From the NCBI GenBank assembly GCA_031763025.1, contig JASSKH010000006.1:14659479-14723478 (forward strand): 64,000 nucleotides of DNA, read 5' to 3'. This stretch comes from Macrocystis pyrifera. Its lineage: Eukaryota; Sar; Phaeophyceae; Laminariales; Laminariaceae. A program made the position numbers and the translations under genes. Below are positions 21,801 through 33,552 of the stretch, piece by piece (positions within the stretch are counted from its first letter, which is position 1; the number at the start of each line of letters is the position of its first letter). A model generated the notes under the pieces. That model was given only the letters and a program-made list of their open reading frames with translations, did no database searches and was not told the origin of the DNA.

Positions 21801-24093
21801 AGCACGGCTCTACCTCACTATAGGTACGTGGCCCCAAAGGTATCCTCTCTACGGTAGCATGACTCGGCTCTTGGTTCTCGACAAAAAGGTTTGGCAAACA
21901 GTGTGACAGCCTTTTCACCGTCAGTACCCAGCAGGTTGAAGTTGGATTCTTCTTGGGGCGGTGTTTCCCTCAAGAAATGCTGGAAGAGCGCCGGCACCAT
22001 GTTTATACTCGGCATATCTTGCGTACAGTGACGTCTCACCGACGGCAAGCATTTAGACAATCGCTACGTCGTAGGGTGACACCGCACGTTTTGGAGCGAT
22101 ACAAGAGTATGCATTGCGGTGCATCTCTACTGTATCTTTCCATGTGGACTCAATACATAGCATAAGCGTACGAGCACTTTATCGCGAAGCCGATGTCCGC
22201 GCGCGGTGAGGTCTGGCCCGGCACAACTAGAGAAACTACGCCAATATTTTCATCGTAACACCATACCACGCCACGCCAACAAAATAGTCCGTCTGCCGTG
22301 CAGCGTGCCACGTCGGGTGCGCTTTCCTCATATCTTGCGTCAAAAATATCTTGATACCACCTGAGTCATTTTCCCGCGGCCGACTATCCCACTTGACGCC
22401 TCCCCCCCTCTCGACGGGTGCAGGAAGAAATGGAGAAGCTCCAATGTCAGCTGCTAGCCTTGCCCGCGCGCCGAGTAGCCGCAGACGACAGGCGGCGTTT
22501 TTGGTGGGCAATAGGGGCCACCCTCGTTGTCATCGTCGGGCCAATCGCCGTTCTTTGCCTGCTTCCCGTGGGGGGCTGGGTCGCTGTGGGGTCGTTCTTA
22601 GCGCTGTGTCTACTGGCGGCGGTGTGCTGGTTTGTGGGCATATTGCGGGGCATCGTTGTGTTTCCGACATTGGATGACGACGTGATCGAGAGCGAGACAC
22701 GAAAGAAGGCTAAGGATAAACTGAAAGTGAGTGCGAAACTTGAAGTGACTAGGCAGAAAAGACTATTTTCTGGCGCGAGGATACATCATGAATTTACGTT
22801 TAGCCGCAATATTTAAAGGGCTTCTAAACAGTAAAGATTAGAGGTATGCTATTGATAGGGTGATTTTTAGTTGCCATCGATCCGTTTCAGCGATAACCAT
22901 GGGGATGAAACTTTTACCAGGAGAAGGGCAAACGAGGAAATGCCACGAAGGGGAGGAAGGTGTACGGAGGGGTCTCCAACAAGGGAAAGTGGGAATGTTT
23001 CGCTTGTATAGAGTGATAGAAGGGGTGCTACTGTATGTGAGAACATTCGATTTAGATCGGGCTGATTTATACAAGACGCAAGGTCGGAGGGCGTAAGAGA
23101 CCATTTGTACTGTAACTACTAAATACAGTGGTACTAAATTCCCCCTGCGCAGGGAGGGGGTCTGTCCTCTGAACTTGGGCTTCAGACAAATGTCCACGTC
23201 GTCGCCACGCTTGCCACATCCTGCAGCTACGCCGGGAAAAAAGTATGACACTCGCGTGTGCCATCCGTGGAAAAAGAGTGAAAATTCTACCCGTCGTTCC
23301 AGGTTTTAAGATCTACCAGGTATTATAGATGACAACTGCCAACACGACCGTGACCTCGCTAATGCAGGACTATCGTGCGGAGGTGCGGCGGAACTATGAA
23401 GCCACCGAGCAGATATTTGCCGCGGACATGAAGTGGCGTGACGATTGGGCGGAGGACCAAAAGAAAGAGCGGCGAAAAGAGCGACGTCGTATGGCGAGAC
23501 AAGGCCAAGATCAACCCGGGAACGATGTACGCCTAGCACCGACGGAAGAACATCTGCCACCAGACTCATTCATAGGAGACTCCGTCGCCGCGGTCAACGA
23601 GAGGAGGTTGACACAGCACTCGGGCGCCGTAGTCGAAGGGGGAGGTGGGAAAACCCCGAGACTGCCGCCCGCGGTGGTGGGGCAGGCCAATCCCGAACGA
23701 TTGACGACAGAAGGTGACGGCGAAGGGCTAGCCATTTCAAGTAGCACCGAAGAAGCAATCGGACAAAGCAACGACGAAACGGCACTGAACACTCCGATAC
23801 TCTTGCCGAGTCCAAATCCAGGACTCAGAGGAGAGCTGGGGCTCAGTGGAGCGTCGATATATGAGGCCGATTCGCTCCAGGAAAAAACAAGGGGAACATG
23901 CCAGGGGTCTTGCCTAGTTGAAAATATGGAGCGGTGTGAGGAGAAACAGCTATTGGAAGAAGGTCAGTCGGGCGTGCGCGCGGAGGCGGTGGGCCTACAG
24001 CCGTCGCTTGGACAGGGGATGCACGCTGGAGAAGCGGTGGGGGGGGCGGCAACAGTGTCTCAACGGGAAGAGACGGACGAGGCGGCCGTGTAG
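18873..24093 (+). CDS. Unrecognised coiled-coil membrane-hairpin protein (5' end not found)
   Basis: Five exons join in consistent phase: 18873-19028 (start could be 18877), 20135-20285, 21088-21252, 22424-22726 and 23329-24093 (TAG stop). The first junction is phase 2; the other three are phase 0. Donors include CAG|GTAAGT and AAA|GTGAGT; acceptors include TGCAG and TATAG. The partial protein is about 512 residues. Roughly 1-100 is a helical N-terminal part (LLCVVLEHHEP, AFIQGLLSEDMYATG). About 95-180 is a charged coiled coil (KRYEEEVRGERERLRQLKA; ELAKFQKFLKSKARRVAEEE). About 182-235 holds two close hydrophobic helices (WWAIGATLVVIVGPIAVLCL; AVGSFLALCLLAAVCWFVGI), read as a membrane hairpin. 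The last exon (about 254 residues) starts with another Arg/Lys/Glu helix and becomes a low-complexity acidic/Gly tail. I do not recognise the family. The ATG exon must lie upstream of 18873. Confidence 0.68.
21600..21860 (+). repeat. 54-57 bp minisatellite, about 4.5 units
   Basis: The unit CGTAGCATGGCTCTACCGCA then CTGTAGAGGCATG then CCCAAACGTACCCCCTCTAC repeats with point changes. It lies in the intron between exons 3 and 4 of the unknown membrane-protein gene. The same unit forms an array at 47955-48357, in an intron of WDR17. Confidence 0.88.
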
Positions 24094-24765
24094 TGACGTC
24101 ACCATATAGTGGATTGAGGGCGTGACAAGGACGCCGTACGAAGTAGTAGAAGCGGGTTGAGAGGACGTCCCACCGGGTGGCATTGAAAGGTGTACTTACC
24201 AAGACTTTCAAGTTCCGTGCCCATAAGTTCTTCAGAGTTTTAGCTCCCAAACGATGACGGCAGCCGTCCACGCCAACCCACAAGCAGCGCTGCGGCCACC
24301 ACATCGTAGGGAACACAACTGTAGAGTAATAACGCCGAATGAGTATCGTAACCCCTCGTTAATTGCAGACATGTTTCCTGCGGTTGTCAGGGACATGAAA
24401 AAAGTGAGACACCACGCTTCGATTGGGAATCGTTGCATGTTAGGGTTGTCCAGGCTTGTTTCCTATTGTGACCATATGGGAGTTCCGCCTCCGCTCAAGC
24501 TGTTTCCACCCGTTACGCTATGTGTGGGTTGCGCTAGCTGAACACGGTAAATTTAGTCAACGGGCTTAATCTACAAATCGTCAGTACTATTATGCTGCTG
24601 GTGGCAACCTCCTTCAACAAGATCACTGCCAGAGTCACCACGACCCGTCCTTGTCCAACCAAAACACAATCCCATCGCTTTACAAAAGATAGACCCACCC
24701 ACCCCAACCACAACACCGGAGTCGACCCCGATACCCCACGCCAACAGCAACCGCTTGTCGTCGTG
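24094..24765. other. Convergent intergenic region between the unknown gene and ZNF511
   Basis: The plus-strand gene ends at 24093 and the minus-strand ZNF511 gene ends at 24766, leaving 672 bp for two facing 3' ends. Nothing else was recognised here. Open frames seen on the plus strand at 24254-24541 have no support. Confidence 0.5.
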
Positions 24766-27700
24766 TCATCGCCGTACATGTCCGATCGGCTTGCCACGCC
24801 GAGCCGAACTCCCAAAGCTCAGATGGTGAGGAATCAACAGTTTCTGCATCCCAGCTACAAGCTCATCCACACCAGAAACACTCTCAATTCCCGCATCATG
24901 CCCTTCTTCAGCCCAGCTCCCTCCACTCGCACTCGACCGCGACGTAGCAACCCCACACCCCTTCACAACCCCGGGCCCCGGCAAGACACCGCTCGCGGTA
25001 TCTGCACTGTCGTGCCTAAACCTGCATTCGACTCCAGCTCGACATCCTGTGGCGATGTGCCAGAACTTACACGTCCTTGGAATTTTGGCAGGTGATTGTA
25101 TTCCCCCCTTTGTCGGCAAACCGGTGGCAACAACCTCAACCGAGGCGTCCTCCGTGCCGCTTCCCACTTCCATATCCAAATCCATGTCCCCGTCTTGGGC
25201 GGGTCTCCCTGGGTTTCCTAGCGGAGCCGCCGACACTGTGCTACCTGGGCCCGCAACCAGTGTCAGCGACTGCTGTAGTTCGCAGTCGACAGTAGCGCCT
25301 GTCGCCGATCTCGCCCCGACACCACCCTGCGGGTCTCCGTCGCTCATGCTCTCCGTTTCCTCGACTCCGGAGGAAGGGGCGACTTCGTTAACCTCCAGTA
25401 GCGCCGCTTTATTGTTCGCGGTTTTTTGTCTTCCTCGACCACGCCCTGGTTTCCGTTGGACGGTGGCGCTATCGACGCCTAACTTCGTGGCGGTTGCGTC
25501 GACTCTCACGCCCTCCATCTTGCGAACACGCGATTTTTTTTTCCCCGAGCGGTGGTCTGGGTGCAGCGGGGTGCGGATACATCGATGGGTCGCGACGGGG
25601 GGGAGGGGGGTTAGGTTATTACTCCGTGCTGCCCGGCCTTGGGGGTTGGGTTGGTTTTGTTTGTCACGCCTTGTGTTACTCGCTCTACAAACTTACAAGC
25701 AAACCGGTGCGCGACGTTGCTGTACACACGTGCACCTAGCTCAGGTTGAATCTCCCCACTCAAATGCCTCAACCTCTCCACTCCCTCCTCGTATTTTTAC
25801 TCAATATTTTGAAAATTACAGTAGCTACACCTGTTCCATATGGAGCCAAAAAAAGGCGCTGGCATCAAGTAAAAATCAAACCCCACGACGATAGCAGAGA
25901 TATTTTTCTTGCGCTCGTAGTTGATGTTGGACTAGCATGACGCGCTCACGGCGCTTACACCACCAATCCATGGAAAACAAGTACGATTGCTGTTGCTGCC
26001 CTATATCTAAAAAAAAACAGTCTTCGCTACCACTAATAATAACTCCAAGAAGTGCTCTAAAAATGATTGCAGGTGTAAATTGCAAAGGGTCTAACGAAGG
26101 AACGCGAGACACTGTGTTACGGAAATGTTAGCACATGGCCATGTATGAGTCAACGTTCAAGTAGCACTGCTTTTGTATCGTAGATCATAATCTATCTACC
26201 GTTTCGGTATGTAACGTATATTATCCGGAGGAATAGCAGCAGTATCGTCTCTGCTCGTAGGACCGAGTATCTCACTCTCTGAGGTGATCTCTACCCGGAT
26301 CGTGATGGTATCCTAGCTGCCTGTTCATCTCTGGATGCTGCCGTCATCTGGACTCCTGCATTCTCTGTGGAGTACATCTGTGTGTGTTGGCCATCTAAGC
26401 GCCAGTGTTTACGTGTTATCACGTCTTCTTCTCTCTACCGCACGGGAGTACCTTACTCCCCGGGCCACTGCTTGCCCGGTGTCATCTGTCGGCCAACACC
26501 GAGGACACACATGCACAGCCTCTGCCTACATTGTCAGGGTACAACGCAGTTTATCCATAACACATTGCCATATAATTTCCCAACACAAAATGAAGACGTA
26601 TATGGACGGCGTCTTCACGAATGCACTTGCTTTCGTTTGCTTTTCTGGCATACGCGTATCATAGCAAAAACAGATACGGGCGAACAACGTCATGAAAAAA
26701 CGGTACGGCGTTTCTCCCTGCTCGTATGGTGGGTGGGTAGTCCTGCTCTCCTCCACGCGATTTTAATTTTCACCCGATGGGGTTTCCGGAGAAAAATATG
26801 AAACAATCGAAAAATCGTACGACAGGTATGCAAAGAGTGGTGCCTGGAAGAAAAAAAGGGAGAAAGAGCTACAGCAGCAGCAACCATACCATAACATACC
26901 AATGCACCTGCGTATAAAATCAAAGCTCCTAGAAAAAAACGATACCAGGGTAATATATTAATGCAGCGGCAGCAGCAGCAGCATCACACCAGATACGAGA
27001 ATGTACCTGGTGAAATCGAAGCTCTTCGGGTAGCGGTGCACCCCCACGAGGTGCCCGTGGCGCTTCTTAGAGGACTCGAACACGTCCGGACAGCCCTCTA
27101 CCAGGCAGACGTACATCGGCCTCCGCTCTGCCATGGCCTTGAAAAAGGAGTCGTGCAACTCACTTAGGTGAAGGTCGAGGAGGCGGTGGGTCGGGAAGCT
27201 AGAGCCGCAGGTGCTGCACAGGTTTCGATGACACGTCTCGTAGTGCGCCTCGTGCTGCGAATATATAGTTGATAACGTGGAAGTGTGGTGAGCTCAAGAT
27301 TTATTTTTACCAATTCGCCGTGGGATAAAAATAAATTCAACAAAAATAAAAAGTTGGGTTGCATCAGGCCGATACAAACACAACCTGCAACTCAACCACA
27401 CTCTGGACAATGGACACAACAATAGTATATTGCTTCGACGGTGGGAGTAATCTATCGATGAATATTGTCTGCGACAATAGATTATGGATTTTATCTATCG
27501 ATAGATATTGTCGGCGACAATAGACTGGTGATATTGTCGATCGATAGACATTGTCCAACACAATAGATGGTGAAGTTCGTCCATCGATGGCCATTGCAGG
27601 CCACAATAGAATGTGCGAGATGTCGATCGATGGCCATTGCCGGCCACGATAGATTGTGCGAGATGCCTATCGATAGCCATTGGTGACCACAATAGATTGT

Positions 27701-30700
27701 GCGAGAGGTCTATCGATGGCCATTGCGGGCCACAACAGATTATGCGAGAGGTCTATCGACGGCCGTTGTCGACCACAATAGATTGTGCGATATGTCTATC
27801 GATGGCCGTTGCCGGCCACAATAGATTGTACGAGATGTCTATCGATGGCCATTGCCGGCCATAATAGATTGTACAAGCTATCCATCGATAACCATCTCGA
27901 GGATATTTTGCACTCATCCCACGATATACGAGGTATGTCATGTTCTGTATGTATGCGGCAATTTGAACCGACGTTGGACACCGTACGCTCTCACACTCAT
28001 TTGAAGAATACATTATATATAGATGTCGCCATTAATTGAAACTCGCGCACCAAGATATTGATAACTGTCATCAACTTGTGTGCGCTCTTAGTTTCGGAAA
28101 TTGACTCGATTAACTACCCTTGCCTTGTCCTGTGTGTGTGTGTGTGTTCTTCACATTAAACCGTTCTTCTACTCGTCGACATCCAGCAAGCCCAGTGTCC
28201 GTGCTGATTCTTCACCCTAGAAAGATACGAGCTCTGTGGTCACAGACTACGACACAGAGATAACACACCGTAATGCATTAATAGCCTACGTAATACCATG
28301 CCTTCGCACTAGGTGCGGCCGACACAACAACATACATACATACACCAGCAACCAAAATACACCATAAAGAAAGAGAAGCAACGAAAAAACCAAACCGAAA
28401 AAGAACAAGAAAAAGAAAAAGAAAAGGAGAAGAATCCCAAATAAATAAATAAAATGGGAAGCCAAAGCTCAGACACATACATACTTACCCCGAGCATGAG
28501 CCAAAAGGGACGTGCAAGGGGAAAGATACGAGAAGGAAAAAGGGGACTATGCATCCCGATGAACACTTAACTAAGTAAAAAGAGCAATAGTGAGTGGGCC
28601 AAAATACGCTCGTCACCCACTTGTCCTACAGTCTATTAGCTCCACTTTGAATAAAACGTGGATCATTAAACTCAAACCACATTACGCTGAAAATTCTAAT
28701 CTTTCCGTTCCTCATCTCGAGTTTGTTTGTCCCATACTGAAACCAAGAAAGTAAGAGTTATTTTTTCGGATGCTGGTCATCTATATTTTAGATTATTTTT
28801 TTGTTCGGAAATAAATTCGATTTATTACCCTTACATTGTCCTCGATTAACTGCACTATCAAAAATAATCTGGATACTAAAAACAAAACCACCTTGACAAG
28901 AAAATTATCAGCTTTCCGTTTCTTAACTCGAGATTTTTGTCTCGTACTGAAATGAAGTAAAGTCAGATTCATATTTTTCGGAGCCCGGCCAACAATCTGT
29001 TGTGGGTGGCGATGGCTATTGTTGGACACAATCGCGTACCTATGGTTGGCGGCAATAGAAGCTTCGGCGGTCGTCAAGAATGGCCATCGACATACATCAT
29101 TCCACGGTATACAAAAGGTTTAGGTAGTAGTCTATTACAAAAACACGCCCGACAGTCTATTGTGGGTGACGATGGCTATTGATGGATACAATTGCGTGTA
29201 TATTGTTGGCGGCAATAGCCATCGATAGGCAAACGTTTTGGTCTATTGTTCGAACAATATCTATCACGGTTGCTTCCCCAACATCTATTGTTCAGGACAA
29301 TGGCCATCTATGGACAACCATGTGACTCCATTGTTAGGGCAAAGGGATATTGTCTCCATCGCCGAAAATGTATTGTTCCCTGACAATATCTATCGATAGA
29401 CAGCGTTGCCAGTCTATTGTTGTTAACATCTATCGATAGACAGCGTTGCCAGTCCATTGTGGTTAGCAGTGTCTATCGATAGAGAGTGTTGCCGGTCTAT
29501 TGTGGTTCACGATGTTTATCGTTAGCCAGCGTTGCCAGTCTACTGTCGTTAACAATATCCATTGACACACGCATTTTCGGGGCTACCGTAGCGGCAATGT
29601 TCTATTTCCTTTCTGTTGTCTAGGGTATATGCACATATTACCTCATCTATCTTATCCGTACAAAGTGTAACCGGTTTGGAATCACTATTAGTAACACAGA
29701 GTACTAACCACAACAACACAGCCGACATTGCAACACACTTAACCCCCATGATGCCCACGGCCCTGTTGACACACACAACGTTGCAGCCCTCCTTCACGCT
29801 ATGCCATGGACCGACATTGCTGCTCATCACGACACACCATGCACTCATTACATACTGGTGGTGATCACAAGATGAAAACATGACATTGCTGCGGAACAAA
29901 ATATTGCGTTGCCCAGTAAATCAGAGTGCATTGTAGGTGTGGAAACAGGCTGGTGATGGTGTCCATCGATAGACATTGTCCACCACAATCGATTCTCAAC
30001 GGTGTCCATCGATAGCAATTGCCGGCCACAATAGATTAGAAACGTATCTATCGATAGCCATTGCTGGTCACAATAGATTCAGAAACATATATATCGATAG
30101 CCATTACCGGTCACAATAGATCAAGAAATGCATCTATCGATAACCATTGCCGGCCACAATAGATCAAGAAATGTGTTCATCGATAGCCACTGTGGACCGC
30201 AGTAGATTCTGCACGCTAACCGTCGATAGCCATTGTCGGTGACAACAGCTTTCAACCCAGGTACTTCAGCACACTCCTGCCTGAACAATATGTTGGGGAC
30301 GTAACCTATGGATAGGCATTACCGACGACAATGGATCGAGGAACGTGCCAGTCGATAGCCTTTCCCGACGACAATAGACCCGTCCATTGCACCAAATTAT
30401 ATTGCTATTGCAGGGGCCATTGTCTATTGTCCAGGGTGTGAACTCAACAGAGGTGTCAAGAGACCGGAGACCGGAGACGGCAGTTGGGCCCTGTGAGGGA
30501 CGGCGGTTTCAACTCAATATGTTGCTTTATTATTAATAGTGTGGGAACTCCTCGAGGTGTGACTGATCACGCCCAAAGACTGCTGGTTCCTGACGTATTT
30601 GGGTGAAGGTAAATACCTGATAAAGAGAGTCACCGAGGGGGTTTGGGATTTGGTACTGCAGTAGGCGATCGCGTGAACCAGCGGTGATACTATACAGAAA

Positions 30701-33552
30701 ACCGAGAGGGGAGGAGTCCAGTGTGTTGTGTTTTTACTCGTACACGTCACGCCGTTACGTGTGTGTGTGTGTGTTCTTCACATTAAACCGTTCTTCTACT
30801 CGTCGACATCCAGCAAGCCCAGTGTCCGTGCTGATTCTTCACCCTAGAAAGATACGAGCTCTGTGGTCACAGACTACGACACAGAGATAACACACCGTAA
30901 TGCATTAATAGCCTACGTAATACCATGCCTTCGCACTAGGTGCGGCCGACACAACATACATACATACGCCAGCAACCAAAATACACCATAAAGAAAGAGA
31001 AGCAACGAAAAAACCAAACCGAAAAAGAACAAGAAAAAGAAAAAGAAAAGGAGAAGAATCCCAAATAAATAAATAAAATGGGAAGCCAAAGCTCAGACAC
31101 ATACATACTTACCCCAAGCATGAGCCAAAAGGGACGTGCAAGGGGAAAGATACGAGAAGGAAAAAGGGGACTATGCATCCCGGTGAACACTTAACTAAGT
31201 AAAAAGAGCAATAGTGAGTGGGCCAAAATACGCTCGTCACCCACCCACTATGTAGTACTTCCTTCATAAGGATAAGAAGGGAAAAAAATCAAAATGCATA
31301 CCGAACGGCCGCAGCAGTTGGCGGTACGAGTAGCAAAGAAACGTCCAACCTATTAGTCGGCCTGGTACCTTGCTACCCTATCTGCGGTCTCTCTGCTACT
31401 CTCTTCTACCGCGGTTTCCCTTCTACTCCTCCTGTTCCCCCCCCTGCCCCTATACACTTGTACGGTGTTCCCTCTACCCCTCCTGCTGTTACCCCCCTCC
31501 CCCCCATTCCCTCTAACACTACCTGCAGCGGATGCACGGCGCTGTCTACTCAGCTTTGCCTCAGCCTCGTGCCACCTGCCCATGAACTGTTCAGCTGCTT
31601 CGAGGATTCCCCGGTACCACTTTCCCGTCTGTTTTGCTGCAGTGGGCCACAGTGCGGTCCCAACTCCAAAGACTAAGGGGGAGTCTTCCGTTGATCCCTC
31701 TGTGGCTTTGAACACTCTAAGGTCCTCAGCAATTGCCTTAGGCCAAGTCTTAGGCTGCCCGCCTGGTTTCGGGCTCCCCCCACCAGCGATCGTCCCGAAC
31801 ATCAACCGACTGGGCAATCGCCCCTCGTGTTGCCGCACCACAGCCCCCGCAAAGAAGAGTCGCCGTTTACGGATGGTCGTTTCGATACTTTCGCATCGTG
31901 TTATCCTGAGCGCCTTCGCATACGAGAGGGTGGTGTGGTCGGTGCGTAGTCGGCGCTGGAAACCAATGACTCGCAGAAGGACTTCGTGGTGGGCTGATCG
32001 AAGCTTGGCGAAGTGGTCCGCATTGAGGGTCCACGTCACGCAACCGTACAGCAAGGTCTCAATCACCTCGGCCTTCAGCATCCGGACTTTCAGACTAAGC
32101 GGTGCGTACGTCCTATCGTACAGTTCCGGACCATACCGTTTGAGGCATGCCCGCATCGGACGGATTCGTCGCTCGATTTCGAAGGAGAGGTCAGCGTTCT
32201 CGTGGATAATGCCTCCTAGGTACAAAAACTGGGTCGTCTGTTTATGCGTTTGGCCTGCAGCTTCGATCGCGAGCGGTGAGGTGGTAAACGTCTGATCCGG
32301 TGTTCGTAGGAGCATCGTCTCTGTCTTCTTCTCGGATACCGTGAGACCTACTGCTTCGAAGACAGTCACGATGACTGTCATCATTCTCGCAAGGCCTTCC
32401 GCCGACTTCGAGACTATTCCTGCATCGTCTGCATACAACATGCCCCACACAGCCCTTTGCACGCATGCCAACGGTTCCTCTTTTCCGACAACCCTGTCCT
32501 CTTCGAGATGAACCAACGTGTACCTGGTACGCATGTAGCTTGGTAAAATAGCATGTACGTATTATACGTACCGTACAGCAGTAATCTGTTGTGGCGTGAC
32601 AGTGTGACGTATATACGCGTAAGTACATACCGTGACAACGGTACACCAGGTACTACTGGTAAAGTAACTTCGTAATATATCGCGAATTCATTTATATTTC
32701 AGTGCTATATATACCCAATCGATGATCGCCAGTCGTAGCTGTAAGTAGCTGCAGGAAGATGCACAGCCAGCAGTAGTTTATAGGGCTTAGGGCTACGTAG
32801 AGTCAGGGCACTCGACACAAAATCGCCGCTTGACGCCGGAGGGTTGTTTGCTTTATTTTTATTCGAGAAAATGCATGTGTGACACACTGACGCTGCTGCT
32901 GTTTAAGGTGTACGAGACGAATACCTAGAGTGTACAGACAATATAGAGCTATGTAACTAACCCTAACGGTGAGCCAATCAGAGCAACCCTGACCCTGACC
33001 CTAAGCCAATCAGATCGAATCTCGAACAAGTAGTAACGTCTCCAGCATGATACCTATGATAGCACAAGAGTACAATTAATAGGTACTCCAGCACACAGCA
33101 GTATCATGGTATGGTATTTTCAAGCATTTTCAAGCATTACGCGACCATATCATGTGTTTCCGTTAGGGTTAGGTACTGCTGTACAACTCTGAATGAACGT
33201 AATAAGGTGCTGTACAACTCTGAATGAATTTGATAAGGACCACCGGTATACAAATACCAATACCAAACGATCCTTACAATTCCGTCAACAGTCGTACAGG
33301 AGGAGTACGTAGGTACACACCGAGACACGTACTCACCCTCTTGAGGGAAAAAAACTTCGCGTTGCAGTCCTGGAACATGCACTCATAACGCGGCTGATCG
33401 TCTGTGAATGCCGCCATCACCGTGCCGTCCTCCTCCTCCTCCTCCTCCTGCCGGAAAACGCTCAGTTTGCAAAGGAGGGCCCGCTGTACATTGCCGGCCT
33501 CGAAAAAGTCATCGTCCGCACCGAGCCTCCTCCGCACCGGCCCTACGTACAT
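24766..33552 (-). CDS. ZNF511: ZNF511-family zinc-finger protein with extra CCCH finger
   Basis: Three minus-strand exons. Exon 1 (33552-33337) runs from the first in-frame ATG, though an upstream exon using the CAG near 33571 is possible. It has the family DDFFEAGNVQR segment and the Cys pair of finger 1 (YECMFQDC). It ends phase 0 at AGG|GTGAGT. Exon 2 (27254-27007) gives the His pair of finger 1, finger 2 (LCSTCGSSF...LHLSELH) and finger 3 (YVCLVEGCPDVF...HLVGVHRYP), the ZNF511 hallmark order. Exon 3 (about 25555 to TGA at 24766-24768) carries a long acidic/Gly linker and a C-X8-C-X5-C-X3-H finger at 25012-25071. It ends in the family-like IPHHLSFGSSARRGKP tail. The exon 2/3 junction is out by one base with the obvious CCCAG acceptor; an A9 run nearby may be miscounted, or exon 2 may end 16 bases later at CTG|GTGTGA. 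Total is about 417 residues, against about 260 in human. Function in this family is poorly known; nucleic-acid binding is inferred. Confidence 0.8.
27420..27900 (+). repeat. CTATCGATAG minisatellite, array 1
   Basis: About ten units of roughly 43-45 bp built on TCTATCGATGGCCATTGCCG then GCCACAATAGATTGTGCGAG. It lies in intron 1 of the ZNF511 gene. Each unit has the palindrome ATCGAT and two half-palindromes (CCATTG, CAATAG). Confidence 0.9.
28127..28622 (-). mobile_element. LINE 3'-UTR copy 1 (strongly 5'-truncated)
   Basis: Minus-strand orientation: the (GT)n at 28127 is the complement of an (AC)n tail. Next come the shared 3'-UTR words TTCTTCACATTAAACCGTTC, CATCCAGCAAGCCCAGTGTC and GCACTAGGTGCGGCCGACAC. 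It breaks off after CGCTCGTCACCCAC. Nearly identical to the same region of the copies at 30757 and 35507. Confidence 0.88.
28985..29580 (-). repeat. CTATCGATAG minisatellite, array 2 (opposite orientation)
   Basis: The unit is the reverse complement of array 1: GCCAGTCTATTGTGGTTAGC then TGTCTATCGATAGA. About 8-10 irregular units; those near 29390-29530 are most regular. Confidence 0.8.
29955..30420 (+). repeat. CTATCGATAG minisatellite, array 3
   Basis: Same orientation as array 1: CCATCGATAGCAATTGCCGG then CCACAATAGATT, about nine units with more spacer drift. Confidence 0.85.
30757..32534 (-). mobile_element. LINE copy 2: reverse transcriptase C-terminal part plus 3' UTR
   Basis: The longest copy. 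On the minus strand an open frame (32534-31353, about 393 codons) has the RT catalytic box GMLYADDAGIVSKSAEGLA. It also has the non-LTR thumb segment (LGGIIHENADLSFEIERRI), LLYGCVTWTLNADHFAKL and a basic Arg/Gly-rich end. The 3' UTR then runs from 31352 to an (AC)n tail near 30757. The 5' two thirds (endonuclease, N-terminal RT) are absent, so the copy is truncated. No interruption was seen in what remains. It lies in intron 1 of the ZNF511 gene, in the same orientation as that gene. Confidence 0.9.
32535..33336. other. Upstream part of ZNF511 intron 1
   Basis: No exon. Near 32960-33010 a partly duplicated block (CCCTAACGGTGAGCCAATCAG, CCCTAAGCCAATCAGATCG) carries CCAAT words. A second small duplication (GCTGTACAACTCTGAATGAA) lies near 33176 and 33211. 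Confidence 0.45.

Noticed and set aside
23843-24316. 157-codon minus-strand frame
   Set aside because: Antisense to the last exon of the unknown membrane-protein gene, which is supported by in-phase splicing.
27420-30420. Regularly spaced repeats resembling a CRISPR array
   Set aside because: Spacers are themselves repeated, the genome is eukaryotic and no cas genes exist; it is a minisatellite.
31465-32295. 276-codon plus-strand frame
   Set aside because: Antisense to the LINE reverse transcriptase, which has the YADD box; the plus-strand peptide has no match.
32945-33010. Telomere-like CCCTAAC/CCCTGA words
   Set aside because: Too few and irregular to be an interstitial telomere array; probably a local duplication.
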